Positions 25,861 through 39,200 of a DNA stretch of 64,000 nt are shown here, in pieces. Below the pieces are notes generated by a model. The model searched no databases. It was not told the origin of the DNA and was given only the letters and a program-made list of their open reading frames with translations. Location of the stretch: NCBI RefSeq assembly GCF_963583255.1, contig NC_084809.1, positions 7,816,215-7,880,214 of the forward strand. The letters are read 5' to 3'. The position numbers and the translations under genes are program-made. The stretch comes from Pyrus communis. Taxonomy: Eukaryota; Streptophyta; Magnoliopsida; Rosales; Rosaceae. Position 1 is the stretch's first letter. The number at the start of each line of letters is the position of its first letter.

Positions 25861-26704
25861 AATAATAATGAACTAAAATTAGAGCACAGAGAAATTGAGA
25901 GCTCTATACAACAAAAGCAAATCGACAAATATGCCTTTGATAAAAAACAAGAAAAGTTGTGCCGACTTGACCACCTGGTCCCGATCTCCCAGCATCCAAC
26001 CCTTTGCTCGATCTTTTATTTCCCAACAGCCCTCCCACAGTCCCACTTGCCCAGATGCATAGATTAGACCCCCACGCCTCCCCCTTTCATCCTCAATCAT
26101 TTCTCCTTCTCGTCAATAGCTTCTGCAAGCAACCAGGAGAACAGGGTCGAGTGGCCTGAGCCGAAGTCCTCCAATGGAAATTGGTGGGATCGGAGAAGAC
26201 GATATGGGCGTCTGCCGGCGGGGTGTTGAAGTCGTAAGGTTATTCCATCGGAAGGCGTGCAATTCCATTTCCTCCCACTTCATTCCTCCTTCGTAATCCT
26301 CTTCTTCCAATCAAACCTTTCCCGGACGGCACAGCAGCACCAGGTAAGTTTAGTCGCGATTTTCAAGTCAACGTGGATTGTTTTCAACTTCTTTTCTTTT
26401 TTGTTTAGAGAATTTGAACTTTTTTTCATGAATTCTGTGCATCCTATATGAATTCCAGCCACAACTTACTCTGAAAATTAGATTAAATCCTAAATTAGAG
26501 TTTAATTTAAGGTCTAAGTTCTTAGTTTAGGGTTTTAAGTTTTGGTACAATCCTAAATTAGGGTTTAATTTAAGGTGTAGATCCTTAGTCTAAGTTTTAA
26601 ATTTGGTTTTTCTTTTTTTTGCTGTCAGAGAGGACGAAATTGGTGTTGAGGTTTTAGCCTACTCGGATAGTTGGTGGTTTGGGCTCCGCTCCCGTTGCTT
26701 TAAC

Positions 26705-27865
26705 ATGTCGGGCCTTCAGAAGCGGCGGCAGCAGCAACGGGTCCCCACGGATGGCGGATTTCTTGAACGACCCCTGATTGAGTCTGATGATATCATAATT
26801 GATATACTGTCAAGGCTACCAGTTAAATATTTGATCCAATTCCGGTGTGTATGCAAGTCATGGCGCGCTTTGATCTCTGATTTGCATCTTGTTAGGAAGC
26901 ACCTGAGACGGGCAGTGACAGGGCTTAACCCTAATAGCTATAGGCTTCTTATTTCAGACAGTCCTTTCCAATCCATAGACTACGAAGCACTCAAGGATGT
27001 CAGTATATGTGTGCAAAGCTCTTTTCTTTGTTTGCAATTGCCAGTAACGCTTGAACGTATGAGTGTTGTGGGTTCTTGCAATGGCTTGATATGTCTAAAG
27101 GGAAACAAAGGCGAAGTTCTCTTATGGAACCCTTGTACCAGAGTTACCAAAATGTTACCAAGAATTGCATGTTTTTATTTTTGTCCAAAGTTTTATGGAT
27201 TTGGTTATGATTCCACCATTGAAGATTACAAGGTTATATTGGGTGGCGAATGTACAACTGCAGATGGCATGATGATTGCAGTCTTTACACTAAAATCAGG
27301 TTTGTGGAGGACTAAACAATACCTTGACTCTTTTAAATTGCATGGGCAAGGGTGCTTGGTTAATGGAGCTCTACATTGGGTAGAGCTTAAATGGAGCGGG
27401 GAGGAGCTCCGCCCTGTACTTAGTTCAAGAATCATCTCTTTTATTTTGGCGGAGGAGAATATTGTGCCGCTGCCCTATCTTCACATCCAAAGTTACATCT
27501 CCATTCGTATTGGGACTATTGCAAATCATCTATTTGCATATTTGTTCAATGACGTCAGTTTGAGTGATATTGCAATAACTGTATGGGTGATGAAGGATTA
27601 TGGTGTCCATGAATCTTGGACTAAAATCATACAAATTCCTTTGAAGTCGTTACGTCAACTAAGTATGAATTTTGTTAATATTATCTGCATTTTAGAGAAT
27701 GATGAAGTTTTGATGAGTTGTGATTCAAGTTACTTGGCTTTATACAATCCAAAGGAAAATACATTGACGAAGGTTCTTAATACTCCTACTAATTTGTTGC
27801 CTGAAGCAACTATGTTTGTGGAGACCTTAGTTTCACCAGTAATTGGTGGTGGCGCCAACATCTGA
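26705..27865 (+). CDS. F-box protein with F-box-associated interaction domain
   Basis: One coding exon encodes 386 residues. The F-box lies at about residues 25-65 (LIESDDIIIDILSRLPVKYL, then RCVCKSWRALISD). An FBA-type domain follows, with LWNPCTRVTKMLP, FYGFGYDSTIEDYKV and HGQGCLVNGALHWVEL. The F-box binds SKP1 in an SCF ubiquitin ligase and the FBA domain recruits the substrate; the substrate is unknown. ATG 26705 is the first good start. Upstream sequence fits a 5' UTR split by an intron at 26344-26628 (CCAG|GTAAGT ... TGTCAG|AG). The gene sits between MAPR4 and a decayed MAPR4 fragment, in a TE-rich insertion. A donor-like ATGTAAGT just after the stop (27876) suggests a 3' UTR intron. 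The family is large and fast-evolving, so no orthologue is named. Confidence 0.9.
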   Translation: MSGLQKRRQQQRVPTDGGFLERPLIESDDIIIDILSRLPVKYLIQFRCVCKSWRALISDLHLVRKHLRRAVTGLNPNSYRLLISDSPFQSIDYEALKDVSICVQSSFLCLQLPVTLERMSVVGSCNGLICLKGNKGEVLLWNPCTRVTKMLPRIACFYFCPKFYGFGYDSTIEDYKVILGGECTTADGMMIAVFTLKSGLWRTKQYLDSFKLHGQGCLVNGALHWVELKWSGEELRPVLSSRIISFILAEENIVPLPYLHIQSYISIRIGTIANHLFAYLFNDVSLSDIAITVWVMKDYGVHESWTKIIQIPLKSLRQLSMNFVNIICILENDEVLMSCDSSYLALYNPKENTLTKVLNTPTNLLPEATMFVETLVSPVIGGGANI

Positions 27866-28964
27866 AACCAACAATGTAAGTCTCTTCACTCTATCTAACT
27901 CATACTATGCTGTTTTGTCTAGAACGACATAATGTTGAGTGGCTTCTATAAGTGTTTAACCTGAACAAATAAGATTCGATATTTAAGTTTTTACTTGGTG
28001 TTTGAAATATAGCATTTGTTCGAGCACTATTCAGTTCTTTTTAGTTGATATATTTTAGTAGTTTGCAAGTTGCTTTCGCGAATTTGGACGACATGCTAGA
28101 GGCAAATTGTGCTTTTTACTTGTTTATATTAAAAGGAACTAGTTTCATAGTAGATATTGGGCTTGTTTGGCAAGTGCTTTTAAACGATTGAAGGCACTTT
28201 TAGAGAAAGTGTTTTTTAGTTCCAAAAGCACTTGAAGTGCTTCCTGCAAGAAGCCCTCTTCTAAAAATACTTGCCAAACAAGCCCCATGTTACTAAGTTA
28301 TGGAAAGTAATTCTTGACACTCTGATGTTTTTTTTTTTTTTTTTTTTTTTTTGGAGAAGAAACAATAACCATTTATTAAAAGAATAACAAGAATTACAAA
28401 ATAGTGGAGATTTTTAAACTGTGCCTACCCGAATCACTTTACTATATGACTATGTCTGTCCCCTTGCCAATTTCTGTTGTAGAGCCTCTATTACTATGTG
28501 TCTTAGTTGGTAAAATTCCATCTCCCTTCTCCATTTTGTGACATATCCGATTGATTTCTTCAATTTTGTGGTTCATCCTCTGCCATTAAAATTTTGTTTT
28601 CTGTACTTTCTGGTCGTTTTCACACTTATAAACTCATTCTCTCTTATAACTGCTATCTGGTTCAACTGCATAAATTTTGGGAATCCGATGTGCCAAATCA
28701 TTAATATATTGGTGTCATATTAATGTGGCTTATGGTTAAACGATTTTTTTTTTATTTCTTCCCAAACTGCTGTTTGCCTAGTCTCTAGTTCACTTCAATT
28801 GTAAGTTTATACTTAATATCTGTTTCCATGTGATAAGCACAATAAGCTTGTCCGTTCCTCTTCCATTTTGTTACAGGAAAGTGATCCCGTCTGATCTGTC
28901 TGAACTTGATTTGTTCTTGTCTTCGTTTTAATGGTTTCAGGTTAGATTTAAACTGTTCAGTTAG
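27866..28964. other. F-box 3' region with MITE and poly-T tract
   Basis: There is no coding gene. It holds a MITE at 28159-28285 and a run of about 28 T at 28327-28353, followed by an A-rich stretch with AACCATTTATTAAAAG. The latter may be the tail of a retroposon in minus orientation, but no target duplication was found. Acceptor-like sites near 28876, 28940 and 28964 could terminate a 3' UTR intron of the F-box gene. Confidence 0.45.
28159..28285. mobile_element. Short MITE with near-perfect TIRs
   Basis: The left end GGGCTTGTTTGGCAAGTGCT matches the complement of the right end, TACTTGCCAAACAAGCCC. The inner AAGCACTT motifs are also palindromic. It is about 127 bp with no coding capacity. 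The terminal GGGC..GTTTGG is Tourist/Harbinger-like, but the flanks do not show a clean TTA/TAA duplication. Confidence 0.75.
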
Positions 28965-29361
28965 GTTTGGTATGATGAGGCGCCCCAAGGTTAGTTCAGA
29001 GACCTCCAGAAATGGTTTTGATGGGGGAAAATGAGCACGCGTTATGCATGCTTTCAAGAAGACCAACTGGACTAACCAGGGTGGAAAACTACGAAGGATG
29101 CGATTATCTTGCCAGGACCTGCCAAGTTTGAACGCGATTCGTTCAGGAGCTTACACGATAGAGATCTCATATATCCTACATCTGATGCCGGCTAGAGATC
29201 TAATATATCCTACATCTGATGCCGGCTGGCAAAGTTGTTGGAGGAGGAATGGAGGATGAACAAGGGCGGAAAGAGAAGCATTGTTAACGTGTTTTCCTCC
29301 GAGCAGTACATGGATTTTATAACTGTACATATATATTCGTATGTTTTCTTTTAATTTATAC
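28965..29361 (+). pseudogene. Decayed copy of MAPR4 last exon and 3' UTR
   Basis: From the retained acceptor TTAG|GTTTGG, the segment follows MAPR4 exon 8 closely: AGGTTAGTTCAGAGACC, CTACGAAGGATG and GATTATCTTGCCA are shared. It then continues into the MAPR4 3' UTR (GCATTGT, TACATGGATTTTA, GTATGTTTTCTTTTAATTTA). Small indels break the frame and the terminal RV* codons are altered. A 33-bp tandem duplication (CCTACATCTGATGCCGGCT) lies at about 29164-29229. It is in the same orientation as MAPR4, 7 kb downstream and just before FANCD2, so it is a remnant of a tandem duplication. Confidence 0.88.
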
Positions 29362-29725
29362 CCAAGCTTGGATATTCTTGTAGCTATATTATTGTGTTTT
29401 TTTTTTTTTTTCTTCGTAAAATCATATTCGTCTATTTTCTTTATTATAGTTGGATGGATTTAGATTTGCCTAATGTTTGCAAATAGTGTTATGAAATATA
29501 GATAGTTAGATCATTGAAATATGATGTAAAGTGAGCCTATAGACGAGAATGAAACCCTATATAAATATATCTCATGCATATAAAATATAAAGATATAAGA
29601 TTGTTTGAAAATACTTTTAAAATGATTAAAATTATTTTTAATAAAAATGTATTTAAAATCAATTGTAAAAAATTAAAGGAAGATATTGGCAGATTGAAAA
29701 TCGACAAATACCTCTAAAATTTTAG

Positions 29726-30072
29726 AGTAAATTGTAATAATGGTCTTTCAACTTTAATTAAATTGTAACATTCAACTAAAAATTTATTATCATTGGTCAT
29801 TTAACTCATCAAAATGTGTAGCTATGGTCATTTTTGTCAACTTCGTTAGGATTTTGTCAAAATGAGTTATATTGGAAAGTCCATAATTGGGTTGAAGTTG
29901 ATGGACCATTTCTCCAATTAGGTTAAAGTTAGGGACCATTTCTCCTGTTGGATTCAAGTTGAGGGACCATTGGTAATAAATTTTTAGTTGAGGGATCAAT
30001 AGTATTGAATTTTTAGTTGGGAGTTAATTACTTCAATTGAGTTAAATTGAAGGACTATTTCTACCATTTACT
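29726..30072. mobile_element. Inverted-repeat (foldback/MITE-like) element
   Basis: The left half AGTAAATTGTAATAATGGTC and the right half ending ACTATTTCTACCATTTACT are complementary, as are AACTAAAAATTTATTATCAT and GGTAATAAATTTTTAGTTG. The centre repeats GGACCATTTCTCC. There is no coding capacity. It ends about 150 bases before the FANCD2 start codon and so may supply promoter sequence. Confidence 0.65.
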
Positions 30073-30223
30073 TAAAATTTTATTTTAATTTTTGAAAACC
30101 CCACCGCCACTTTCTCCAAAATTTGGCGCCTGTTCTGCCTTCATATCTCTCTTTTCGTCTCCCTCTCGCACGGACGTAGAGATCACAGCACCACCTGCAA
30201 AACGACGCCGTAACGAAGCCAAG

Positions 30224-33200
30224 ATGGTATTCCTCCACCAGCAAATCCCTTCCCGCAAACGGCCGCCCCCCTCTTCTTCCGCCCCTTCTTGCCCTCCCTC
30301 CAAATCTTCTAAACCCGCCGCCACCGCGAACTCAACCAATCCAACCCCAAACGACGCCGTCGAAACCCCAGCCATCGATAAAATGGTCTCTATTTTAGCC
30401 GACGCTGGCTGCACCCTCCTCAATCACTCCGGGCCGCCGTGCCTCCCTTCGGACCTACACAAGCTCCGCCGTCACCTCCACCGCACCTTTTCCTCTTCCG
30501 AAAATGCCTCTGTTCTTCTCTCCGATTTCCTCTCCGGCCTCTCTTCCTACATCAACACACCTAAAAACCTCCGCAGGTGAGTAACTTCCTCGACACTCTA
30601 ACTACTTCTAGTCTTCAGTTTCAAAAATTTCTATTTCCTGTTTGGCTGCCGAGAAAGAAAATCTAACGGAAAATTGCTCCTACATTTTCAGGATTCTCAC
30701 CGCCTCCGCCAGAAGCGAGAGCTTACTACGCCACTTGCTGTTGGTGCCCACTATCCAGTTGCAAATTCAGAACATGCTTCTCGAGAAGCTTCCAGAATAT
30801 TTCCACGTGTATACGCAGCATTCCGGTCCGTCTCTGTCCCTCGAAGACGACGTGGCTAGGCTGATCATCAATCACTTCCGGTGGCTGGATTTTCTTGTTG
30901 ATCCGAATGCATTGGCCGAGAAATTGATGCAGATTCTTTCGATTTGCCCTCTGCATTTGAAGAAAGAGATAATTGGATCGCTGCCGGAGATCATCGGCGA
31001 TCAGAATAATAAGACTGTGGTTGAAGCTCTCGAGAAATTGCTTCAGGAGGACTCGGCTGTAGTTGTGCCAGTGCTCGATTCCTTTTCGAACCTTAATTTG
31101 GATCCAATGTTGCAAGAACAGGTTTCACATTATCCTTTATTATCTATTTGGTTGGTCAGAAAATTGGGAATATCAAATTTGTGCTTATTTTCTATGAAAA
31201 TGAGAAAATAAGAAACTTCATTTGACTTAGAAAGTGCATGATTGAGTATTCCAAGTTTACGGGTTGCTATTACACGTACATAGGATTGAAGTTTTCTCTT
31301 TTGAATATTCTAGCTGCACCTGACTTTAAATTTTCTTCAATTTGAAGGTAACCACCATAGCATTGTCATGCATCAGAACAATCGAGGCAGAGCACATGCC
31401 TCATCTGCTTAGGTTTCTACTGCTTTCAGCAACACCGTCAAATGTCCGGAGAATAATCTCACAGATTCGACAGCAGTTAAAATTTGTTGGGGTATCAAAT
31501 TATCGCACATCACAACAGAAACTCAAAGGAAAGTCACGTGCCGACAACACCGAGGCTTCTATCCTTGATGCCTTGAGATCAAGTCTTCGATTTAAGAATG
31601 TATGTCTTCTGCCAGTTGGTCCTTAAAAGAAATTTTTTGCTTCTTATAAAGTTAAATTTCCCCTAAATCATATATTTGCTTCTATACGAGTTGTGTAGAT
31701 ACTGTGTCAGGAGATTTTGAAAGAATTGAACAGCCTCGAGAAAGCTCAGGATCACAAAGTCATCGATATATGGTTACTGATGCTGATATACATGAATGGT
31801 GAATCCCTGCAAAGGAGCGTTGAAAAGCTATTCAAGAAGAAAATTATTGAGGATTGCATTCAGGAAGCTATGTTTGATCAATGCATTCATGGACACAAAG
31901 AGCTTGTACAGGTATCTGGTAACAAGGAATGGATTCAGTCTGAAATACAAAATTAAGTGGTGTTTCTGTAGCCTTATTTGATTCTGCTTTTTTATTTGTT
32001 GTTAGGATTATTTTCTATCTTTCATTTCTCTGTCCGAGTACTTGTTGGCTTGCAAGGAGCAAAAATCCAGGGAGTTTGGCATGCATATCTATGTTTGTCT
32101 TTTTGAGGAGTTTGCCGATATGTATTCCAGACAGGAAGTAAGTGGCCTATATATTCTTTGTTGGTTATATGATATTTAAAATAAAGGTCTATTCTGTGAC
32201 TACTATCATGACTTTCGCAGGTTCTTGGCTCGCTAGTTACCCACGTGGGTTCTAGTGTGGGTTTTGAAGTTGGTTCTGCTTTAGAGACCTTGGCACTGCT
32301 AGCCTCGAAATATGCACAGCAGTTAATTCCTCTTTCTTCTCATATTAGCGGTATGATATTAGTCTGTTGTTCATGTTGATTTGTCAGACTCTGGAGTAAT
32401 TCTTTTCCAAGAAATGCATGATGAATTCTTTGTTCCGCAATCCAGGTATTTTGGATTACTTAGAGGGATTTAGTGTTGAAAATCTGCACAAGGTAGGATG
32501 CTACATTTCTTTATCATTCTTGGCACAAAAGTGTTGAATCACTATTTCACTGGCTTTACTACAGTGCAGGTCTACGAGATTTTTGGCCATCTGGCACTTT
32601 TGGCTCGGTCTAGTGCATATTCTTATGGTTCTTCCTTTGCAAATGAACTTTTGATGATAGTACGCAAGCAGGTACCAAGAATTATTTTCTTTTCATTTGG
32701 AGCACTTCAACATAAACATGATCAAATGTCTTTGAACCAAACATTTGTGTATGATCATTATTTTACCCTTTCTGGTAATCCAAATTGATCTATTCCATCC
32801 CTCTGTTTGGCAGGTCACTCATCCTGATCTGAACTACAAGAAGATGGGCCTGGTTGGAACTCTAAAGATTGTTTCCTGTCTAGGAGATGCAACTGATGTT
32901 ACCTGTCCATCCCCATCTCAAGTAAGATCCAGCAGCATTTCAGTTTCACTCTACCATAGTTAGGGGCACATACTGTTAGTAAGATAGTAAGATTTACAAA
33001 TTCTTTTTAATAATTAGAGGAAACAAAGAAAATATGGAAACCTGCAAAATACATTTTAATGTGTCCAGGTGGGTTCGCTTATACTATTTTATATTGTCAA
33101 TATAGTTAACATCAAATGTTTTTTGGCTTCCAAAATTTTTATTAAGGGATGTACATTCACCATTAGTAAACACATTGGCTACAGAAATCTAATTGTGACG

Positions 33201-36200
33201 AGGCACTGGAGCTCTTGAAGACTTCTTTGGACTCTTGCAGACAGCTGCCCTTACCTTTGATCATGTTTTATGATGAACTGACTGAAACGTTGGATTGTAA
33301 ATTACTTCATCCAACAGTTATAGAATGGTCAGTTGGTTTCAAAAGCTGGTGTTTTCTTTGTTATCGTGTTAGCAATTTAATTTTTTTTACAAGTAATTGT
33401 TCTTTATTTGGAAGAAAACTAATCTGCATATTTCAGGATTGGGAAACATGTAGGGGAGTTTGAATCCCTGTTTCTGTCTGATCTTGATGGTGGGAATTTG
33501 GCTGTTAAGGACTCATATTGTGGTTTAGAAGGTGATTCTGTGATGCAATATTTCATCCTCTGTTTTTTTTTTTAATTTTTATTTAATTTTTATTTTTTTA
33601 TTTTTATTTTTGTTTGTTTTTGTTTTTGTTTTCTGATGCTACTTGAGATTGTGCTGTATAAGCAATTAATTGTGGGTGAATTAAAGTTGCCATTCTTTTT
33701 TTCATTGTAGGGGAGCTGTGGATGAACTTGGATGGTGATATATCACCTATTTGTCTAAACATTTTGCCATTGGCTTCCTCTACATTGCAGTAATATTTTG
33801 GCCATACATTATATCTATTATTGTACATAAGGTTTTCTCCACTTGATATCTATGATTGCTGAAGTTGGAATCTTGTTGTGTGCAGGTCTTCTTCTTCTTT
33901 ACAAGTTCTTCCTGCTAACTTCCTTTTATTAGCTGCAGTAAGTGAAAGGTGGTTATGACTGATCTGATTATGACCTCTGTGATAAAACTTTAAACTTTTC
34001 TGTCAATTTTCAGATTGAAAGGTTGACAAACCAAGGATCTCTTGGTGGAATTGATGCACTACTTGGCTGCCCTTTGCACCTGCCTTCGTCTAAGGTCAGG
34101 CGAAGTAAAATGCTTTGTCAACAGCGCCCACTAGTTAGACTTTGGTTTATACTGAAGTTTCTTAAAGTTGAAGCTGCAATCCACATTTTAAGTTTGTAGA
34201 AAAATATCCCTGATTAACACCATAAGTCGCACACATGTTCAGATACAGGCACAGAGAGATTGCTCCAGCTAACTTATTTACTGCAGAATTTGAAAACTAT
34301 TATTTTTCCATAAAATGAACTAAGATATTATCGTTAGTTGGTTTGGTTTCTCAAATTTGTGTAGCCTACCAGTGTTGGTGGCAATGTCCTACTCTGACAT
34401 GTGCTGACTTGTGCATTACCAGTATTTATTCGGATCTGAGTGGAAGTCTCTGACAGGGAAGCAGAAACATATTATATGTGCGTCTCTATATTATGCTGCC
34501 AATTGGATACGGGAACTAGTAAGTGAAGAAGCTTAAAAGATATTACCTTGCATTTAAATTGTGGTTTCTGACTCTTTATGTACCATGCTAGCTCAATGCC
34601 TTCTGTACACAAGTTACTGGGAGATTTGAATTTACAAGCCAGGCCACAAAGGAGGATATACTTTCCAAGCTAATGAAGCGCTTGAGAAACCTTGTGTAAG
34701 TTATTGTGGTGTTAATCCCTTGAAAACATGTTTTTAAATTTGTAAATCAGCTTTCTTGTGTACATGAACTAGCTTGTTTATTACAACCTCTTGATCCCTG
34801 AGTACTGATGGAGACAATCTTAACAACACAGATTCTTGGAAAGCATATTAAACAATTGTATTGAGAGGTGCTCTCTATCTCTTCCTGAACTTCATCCTTA
34901 TGCTGATATATACCGGTCTTCCCTTTTAAGCCAACCTCACCATATGGTGAACATTGAAAAGAAAATTGAGCATAAGAAAACACATGAGGCCACCTCTCCA
35001 AGAGGCATGAAGAAAAACAAAAAGATCTCAAAAGCATCAACAACATCAGATACCAATGCGAAACTCCGGCAGCCCACATTATTTGATGTCTTGGAGAAGG
35101 CAGGAGTTCTAACAGGCCAAGAGGTGCCAAATGAAGATTCTTCTTGTTTAACGTCAAAGAGCAGGTCATATGAGTCATCAGAGAAAAATTCTTCTGACTC
35201 TAACGAGTCTGCTGTTATAGAAATTTCTGCCATTGCCAAGGCTATTGATGCTCAGAGATTTAAGTTCAGACCTCTGCTGGTTCATTGTTATTCCATTTTG
35301 GGGTTTGCAAAGGTATTACGCTTCATGATGGTTGGCCTCTAATAAGGTGTTCTTATGGTATTGATTGTGATTAACCACACTTTTAGGCCACTGCATTCAT
35401 TAGTGTCACTGTTCAGTATTAGTGAAGGAAGGTGATTCTCATAGCCCAATGCACAGGTCTTCAAGTCCAAATAGAAATCATAAATCTGATACTCTTTTTC
35501 TGAATGTGGCCACCTCTTAGTTTAAAACTTAATTCTTAATTAGATTTTGGCAAGAGGTTGTGAACTTGTACATTAGAGTGATTATACTCTAAAGTTATTT
35601 ATATTTCTTTTCTTTCAAATGCAAGCAATGGATAAATGTACTGTTGAAAAGTGTAGAGTTTGAAAAGTGTGGAGTATTAGTATCAAATGGTCTACTTTGG
35701 AGTGATTTGTCTTGCTACATATTAATTCAAATGACAATTGGTTAGGTGTCAAACGACGCACTAACAGAATCCCTAGCATTTCTTGATCTTGTTTTACAAG
35801 ATGTGCAGTGTATTTGAAATTTTGATTAGAACCATTATGCAAATTTTATTTTAGTTTTCATGTATTTTATGCAGAGTGAAGCATCCTGTTGTGTTGATGC
35901 TGCTGCTGAGGTACCCACCAACTTGAGTCATTTTTGTTATATGTTGTAAACAAAGTTCTAAACTTATAACATTTATGTCCTTTTTTGCGGATGCTAGTTA
36001 CCTCTATATCTGTACCTTCTGCGTGATGTTCACTACAAGCTGGATTACTTAAATCCTGGGAAACAATTGTGGGGCAGAGGCTTGAGTCCTCCAGTTGGGT
36101 TCACCAGAATGACAGTGGATGAATTCTTGAGCAAAGTTAAACCACTCTTTCCAAGTATTAAGAGGCATTTTGATAGTGCACTTTTAGTACTGACGGAAGG

Positions 36201-39200
36201 TAAGAAAGTGAAGTCCAAATTTGATGGATACACACTAGAAGGATGCCACTATCTTCTTTTAATCTTTGAGCATCACTCTGCAGGTGATGAAACTTGTGAA
36301 GAACATTGGAATATTCAATCTACTTCTGCTCGAAATCCAGACATTCCCAATCTTGTACATTCAAAAACTGCAGTTTCTACTTCAATGTTCAAAAAAGTGC
36401 TTCATTGTTTCAATGCGGTGAAATTCCATTACCTTATCTATCACCTCAATGAAATGGCATCTCTCTCTGTCTCTGTATTGTGTGTGTGTGTGTGTGAGAG
36501 ACCTCCCATCCTCGGCTGATAACTAAATGAGTACTTACACTGTTACACACAAATTTTATGTTTGAAATGAAAACTACTAAATCTTTTGCTTCGGTTTTTT
36601 AATTACAGATATTAAACCTTCCTGGTATTCAGACAGATAAGCCAGCTCTCTCATATCTGCTAGAAGCATTCCAGCCTACCAAGATCCCAGATAGTTTTTT
36701 GGAAGGCATACAGCTTAACCTTTCCCCTGGGACTTCAGAATATTTATATTTTGGCGCTTATTCATTTTTTGAAGGTGTCTTGGACATAGGTACATAACTT
36801 CATTCTGTTTGCTGATAGTGTTCAGGGTGCTCATTGATTGTCACTCTTTATTAAGCCACTTACATAACCTCACATGGTCCCTGCAGCATGCTCTCTTTCT
36901 TTTATGCTGGCGTCAGAGTCACTTTTTACTCTAGAATCAATTGTATCATCAGTCCACAAATTCATCAGTAAGATGGAGGGAAATGGTAAAAACATGCACT
37001 CAGGATTTGTCCAGGAGGCTCTTCCTACTTTGCGCACGAAACTTGGTATTTCTGCCGAGAAGATTTTAAAGCATAGATTTGATGAAAATCTTGAGAATGG
37101 TGGGAAGTGCAAAGTGAGCAAACTATGTTTCTAGCTCTTATTTCTTGCACATGCTTGGAAATTTATTTGATCCATATTATGATATGTGTGTATGCTTGTC
37201 ATTTTTTATTTTCTAATTTTTTCAGGGGGAAATAGTACAGAAAATATTGCGCATTTACCTAGAAAATAGAGATTCCACTTCTGATCGGCTGGAACAGCTA
37301 GCCTGCACTATTTTGCCTGAGGTGCATATTTTTGTTATGGACCTTGGTCTCTTAAGAGTTTTGGTAGACACTATTTTTCTCAATTTGTTTTAATTCTGCA
37401 TCGAAGAACTGGTTTTAAAAGTTTTGGGTGTTTGATTATAACATAACCACTGTATGATAGTCAGCAATTGCTGACTGTTTTTGTACTTTTTTTTATTAGT
37501 GGACAAAGGGAGAAGATGATGAACATGGTTTCCCATCTCTAAGTTCTGGAACGTTTGTTGTGTGGTACAAGATCCTGGTAAGGCTTACATTTCCCCCTTC
37601 TATCATGTTTACTGATACTCTTTCTTGACAGAGATAGTAACACAAGTTGGTGTTATGTGCAGCATGAAGAGAACCTAACTGTTCTTAACAAATTGGTGAG
37701 GTGTAGATTTATTTTTGAAACGTTTCAAAAGACTAAGAGTGTTGTACTTGAAGTGCATTTGGTCAGAACTACTCATGTTGATTCTCTCTTAGGTCAAGGA
37801 AGCTGTTCTTCTGAAGAAAGCGAGAGCTAGTGCTCAACATAACATTATTGAAAAACTTCTAAGCAAGCTACAACAGTCTGTAAATGTGGTTGTGTCATTA
37901 GTTAACCTTTGTAAAACTCACGATAAGGTAAATAAACAGGACTCCAAAGTTCTCTAAATTAGGATCTGTTCTCTTCTTGATTTACTCTTTTTGTGTAATA
38001 AATAATAATCATTTTTATTATGTTCAAATGCCACCCGGGTAAGATACTCTTGACATGCCAATATCGTGGTTCAGGTGACTTTGCATGCCATGGCTGTTGG
38101 GTATGGTGGGAAGTTCATTGATTCCTTCATGAAAGGTATATTCACAACACTTTACATATGATTAAATGAGAAGTGTTTGAGGCGCTAACATCATTATGTT
38201 TCCAGTTTTTGACTTATTACAGTCCCATTTTGAAGTTCACAGAGAGGATATTATCCACTTGGTAAGATCTCTTGAGCAAATACATAAATACATCTTAATG
38301 ATTGGAGTCGAGTTTTACCCTTAATTTATCCGGAAAACAAAACTTATCCTTGTAATGAATTAGGTTTTAGAGCTTCAAAAGGCCACAAGAACAATACAGA
38401 CCCTATGTTCAGAAGCAAAGGTAAGTCTTAAATATATATTTTTTATTTTTATTAGATTTTCGACTAAATCATCTTCACCCTTGGAGTTTGTTATCGTATG
38501 TTACCATTTTATTTTTTGTTTTGTATTGTGGAAGGGTTTGAGGCAAACAAGCATTACCAGAAAAATTCCTGCTACAAAGAGATCTATGGAACGCCTTTTG
38601 TTCTCTGTGAAAGCTCTTCTCCACACATCATCAAATGGATGTACTTTCTGGATGGGTATGTATGAATTGTTGTTTTCTTTTGTGCACTGTGTGGGTACTT
38701 GAATATGCTACCTCGAACTAGGCATATAATCTTCTCGTAGCCTCTTGCAACGTTTATTACTTGTAAGGGTTATAAATGTACTAGATAATGTCAATGTATT
38801 CTTGCTCTTTGTTGACTACCACATCATCATACTAGTATTCAGTTTCTTCCCATGCTAAATTGCATTTTCTTTAATCTCCTTGGACTCTTGAGTTACTTCC
38901 CGATTGTTCCCGAGTTCTGTATTGTGCTTGCGGTAAGAGAGGATATAGAATAAATTACCAACTGACTTGAATTTGATTATTTTCAAGTCGATGTCCTACT
39001 TTAACCGCATAGTTGAGATTATCTCTTACACAACTAAATCAAACCTCCTTCATCCCAATTGATTGCAGTCATTTACATGAATCCTTGGCTATTACCACTG
39101 AGCTTTCATCGTTAGATGCTTAGTGATCATGTGATACATACATCTTTAATACTTTCACCAGAGTGTCATTTTTCTCTTAGACCTTTCACACCTTAAATTA

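Noticed and set aside
26603..26704. N-terminal extension of the F-box protein
   Set aside because: The upstream frame begins with TTG, crosses a clear intron acceptor at 26628 and has no ATG before 26705.
30092..30223. N-terminal extension of FANCD2
   Set aside because: The frame is open but starts at a TTG; the first ATG, in good context, is 30224.
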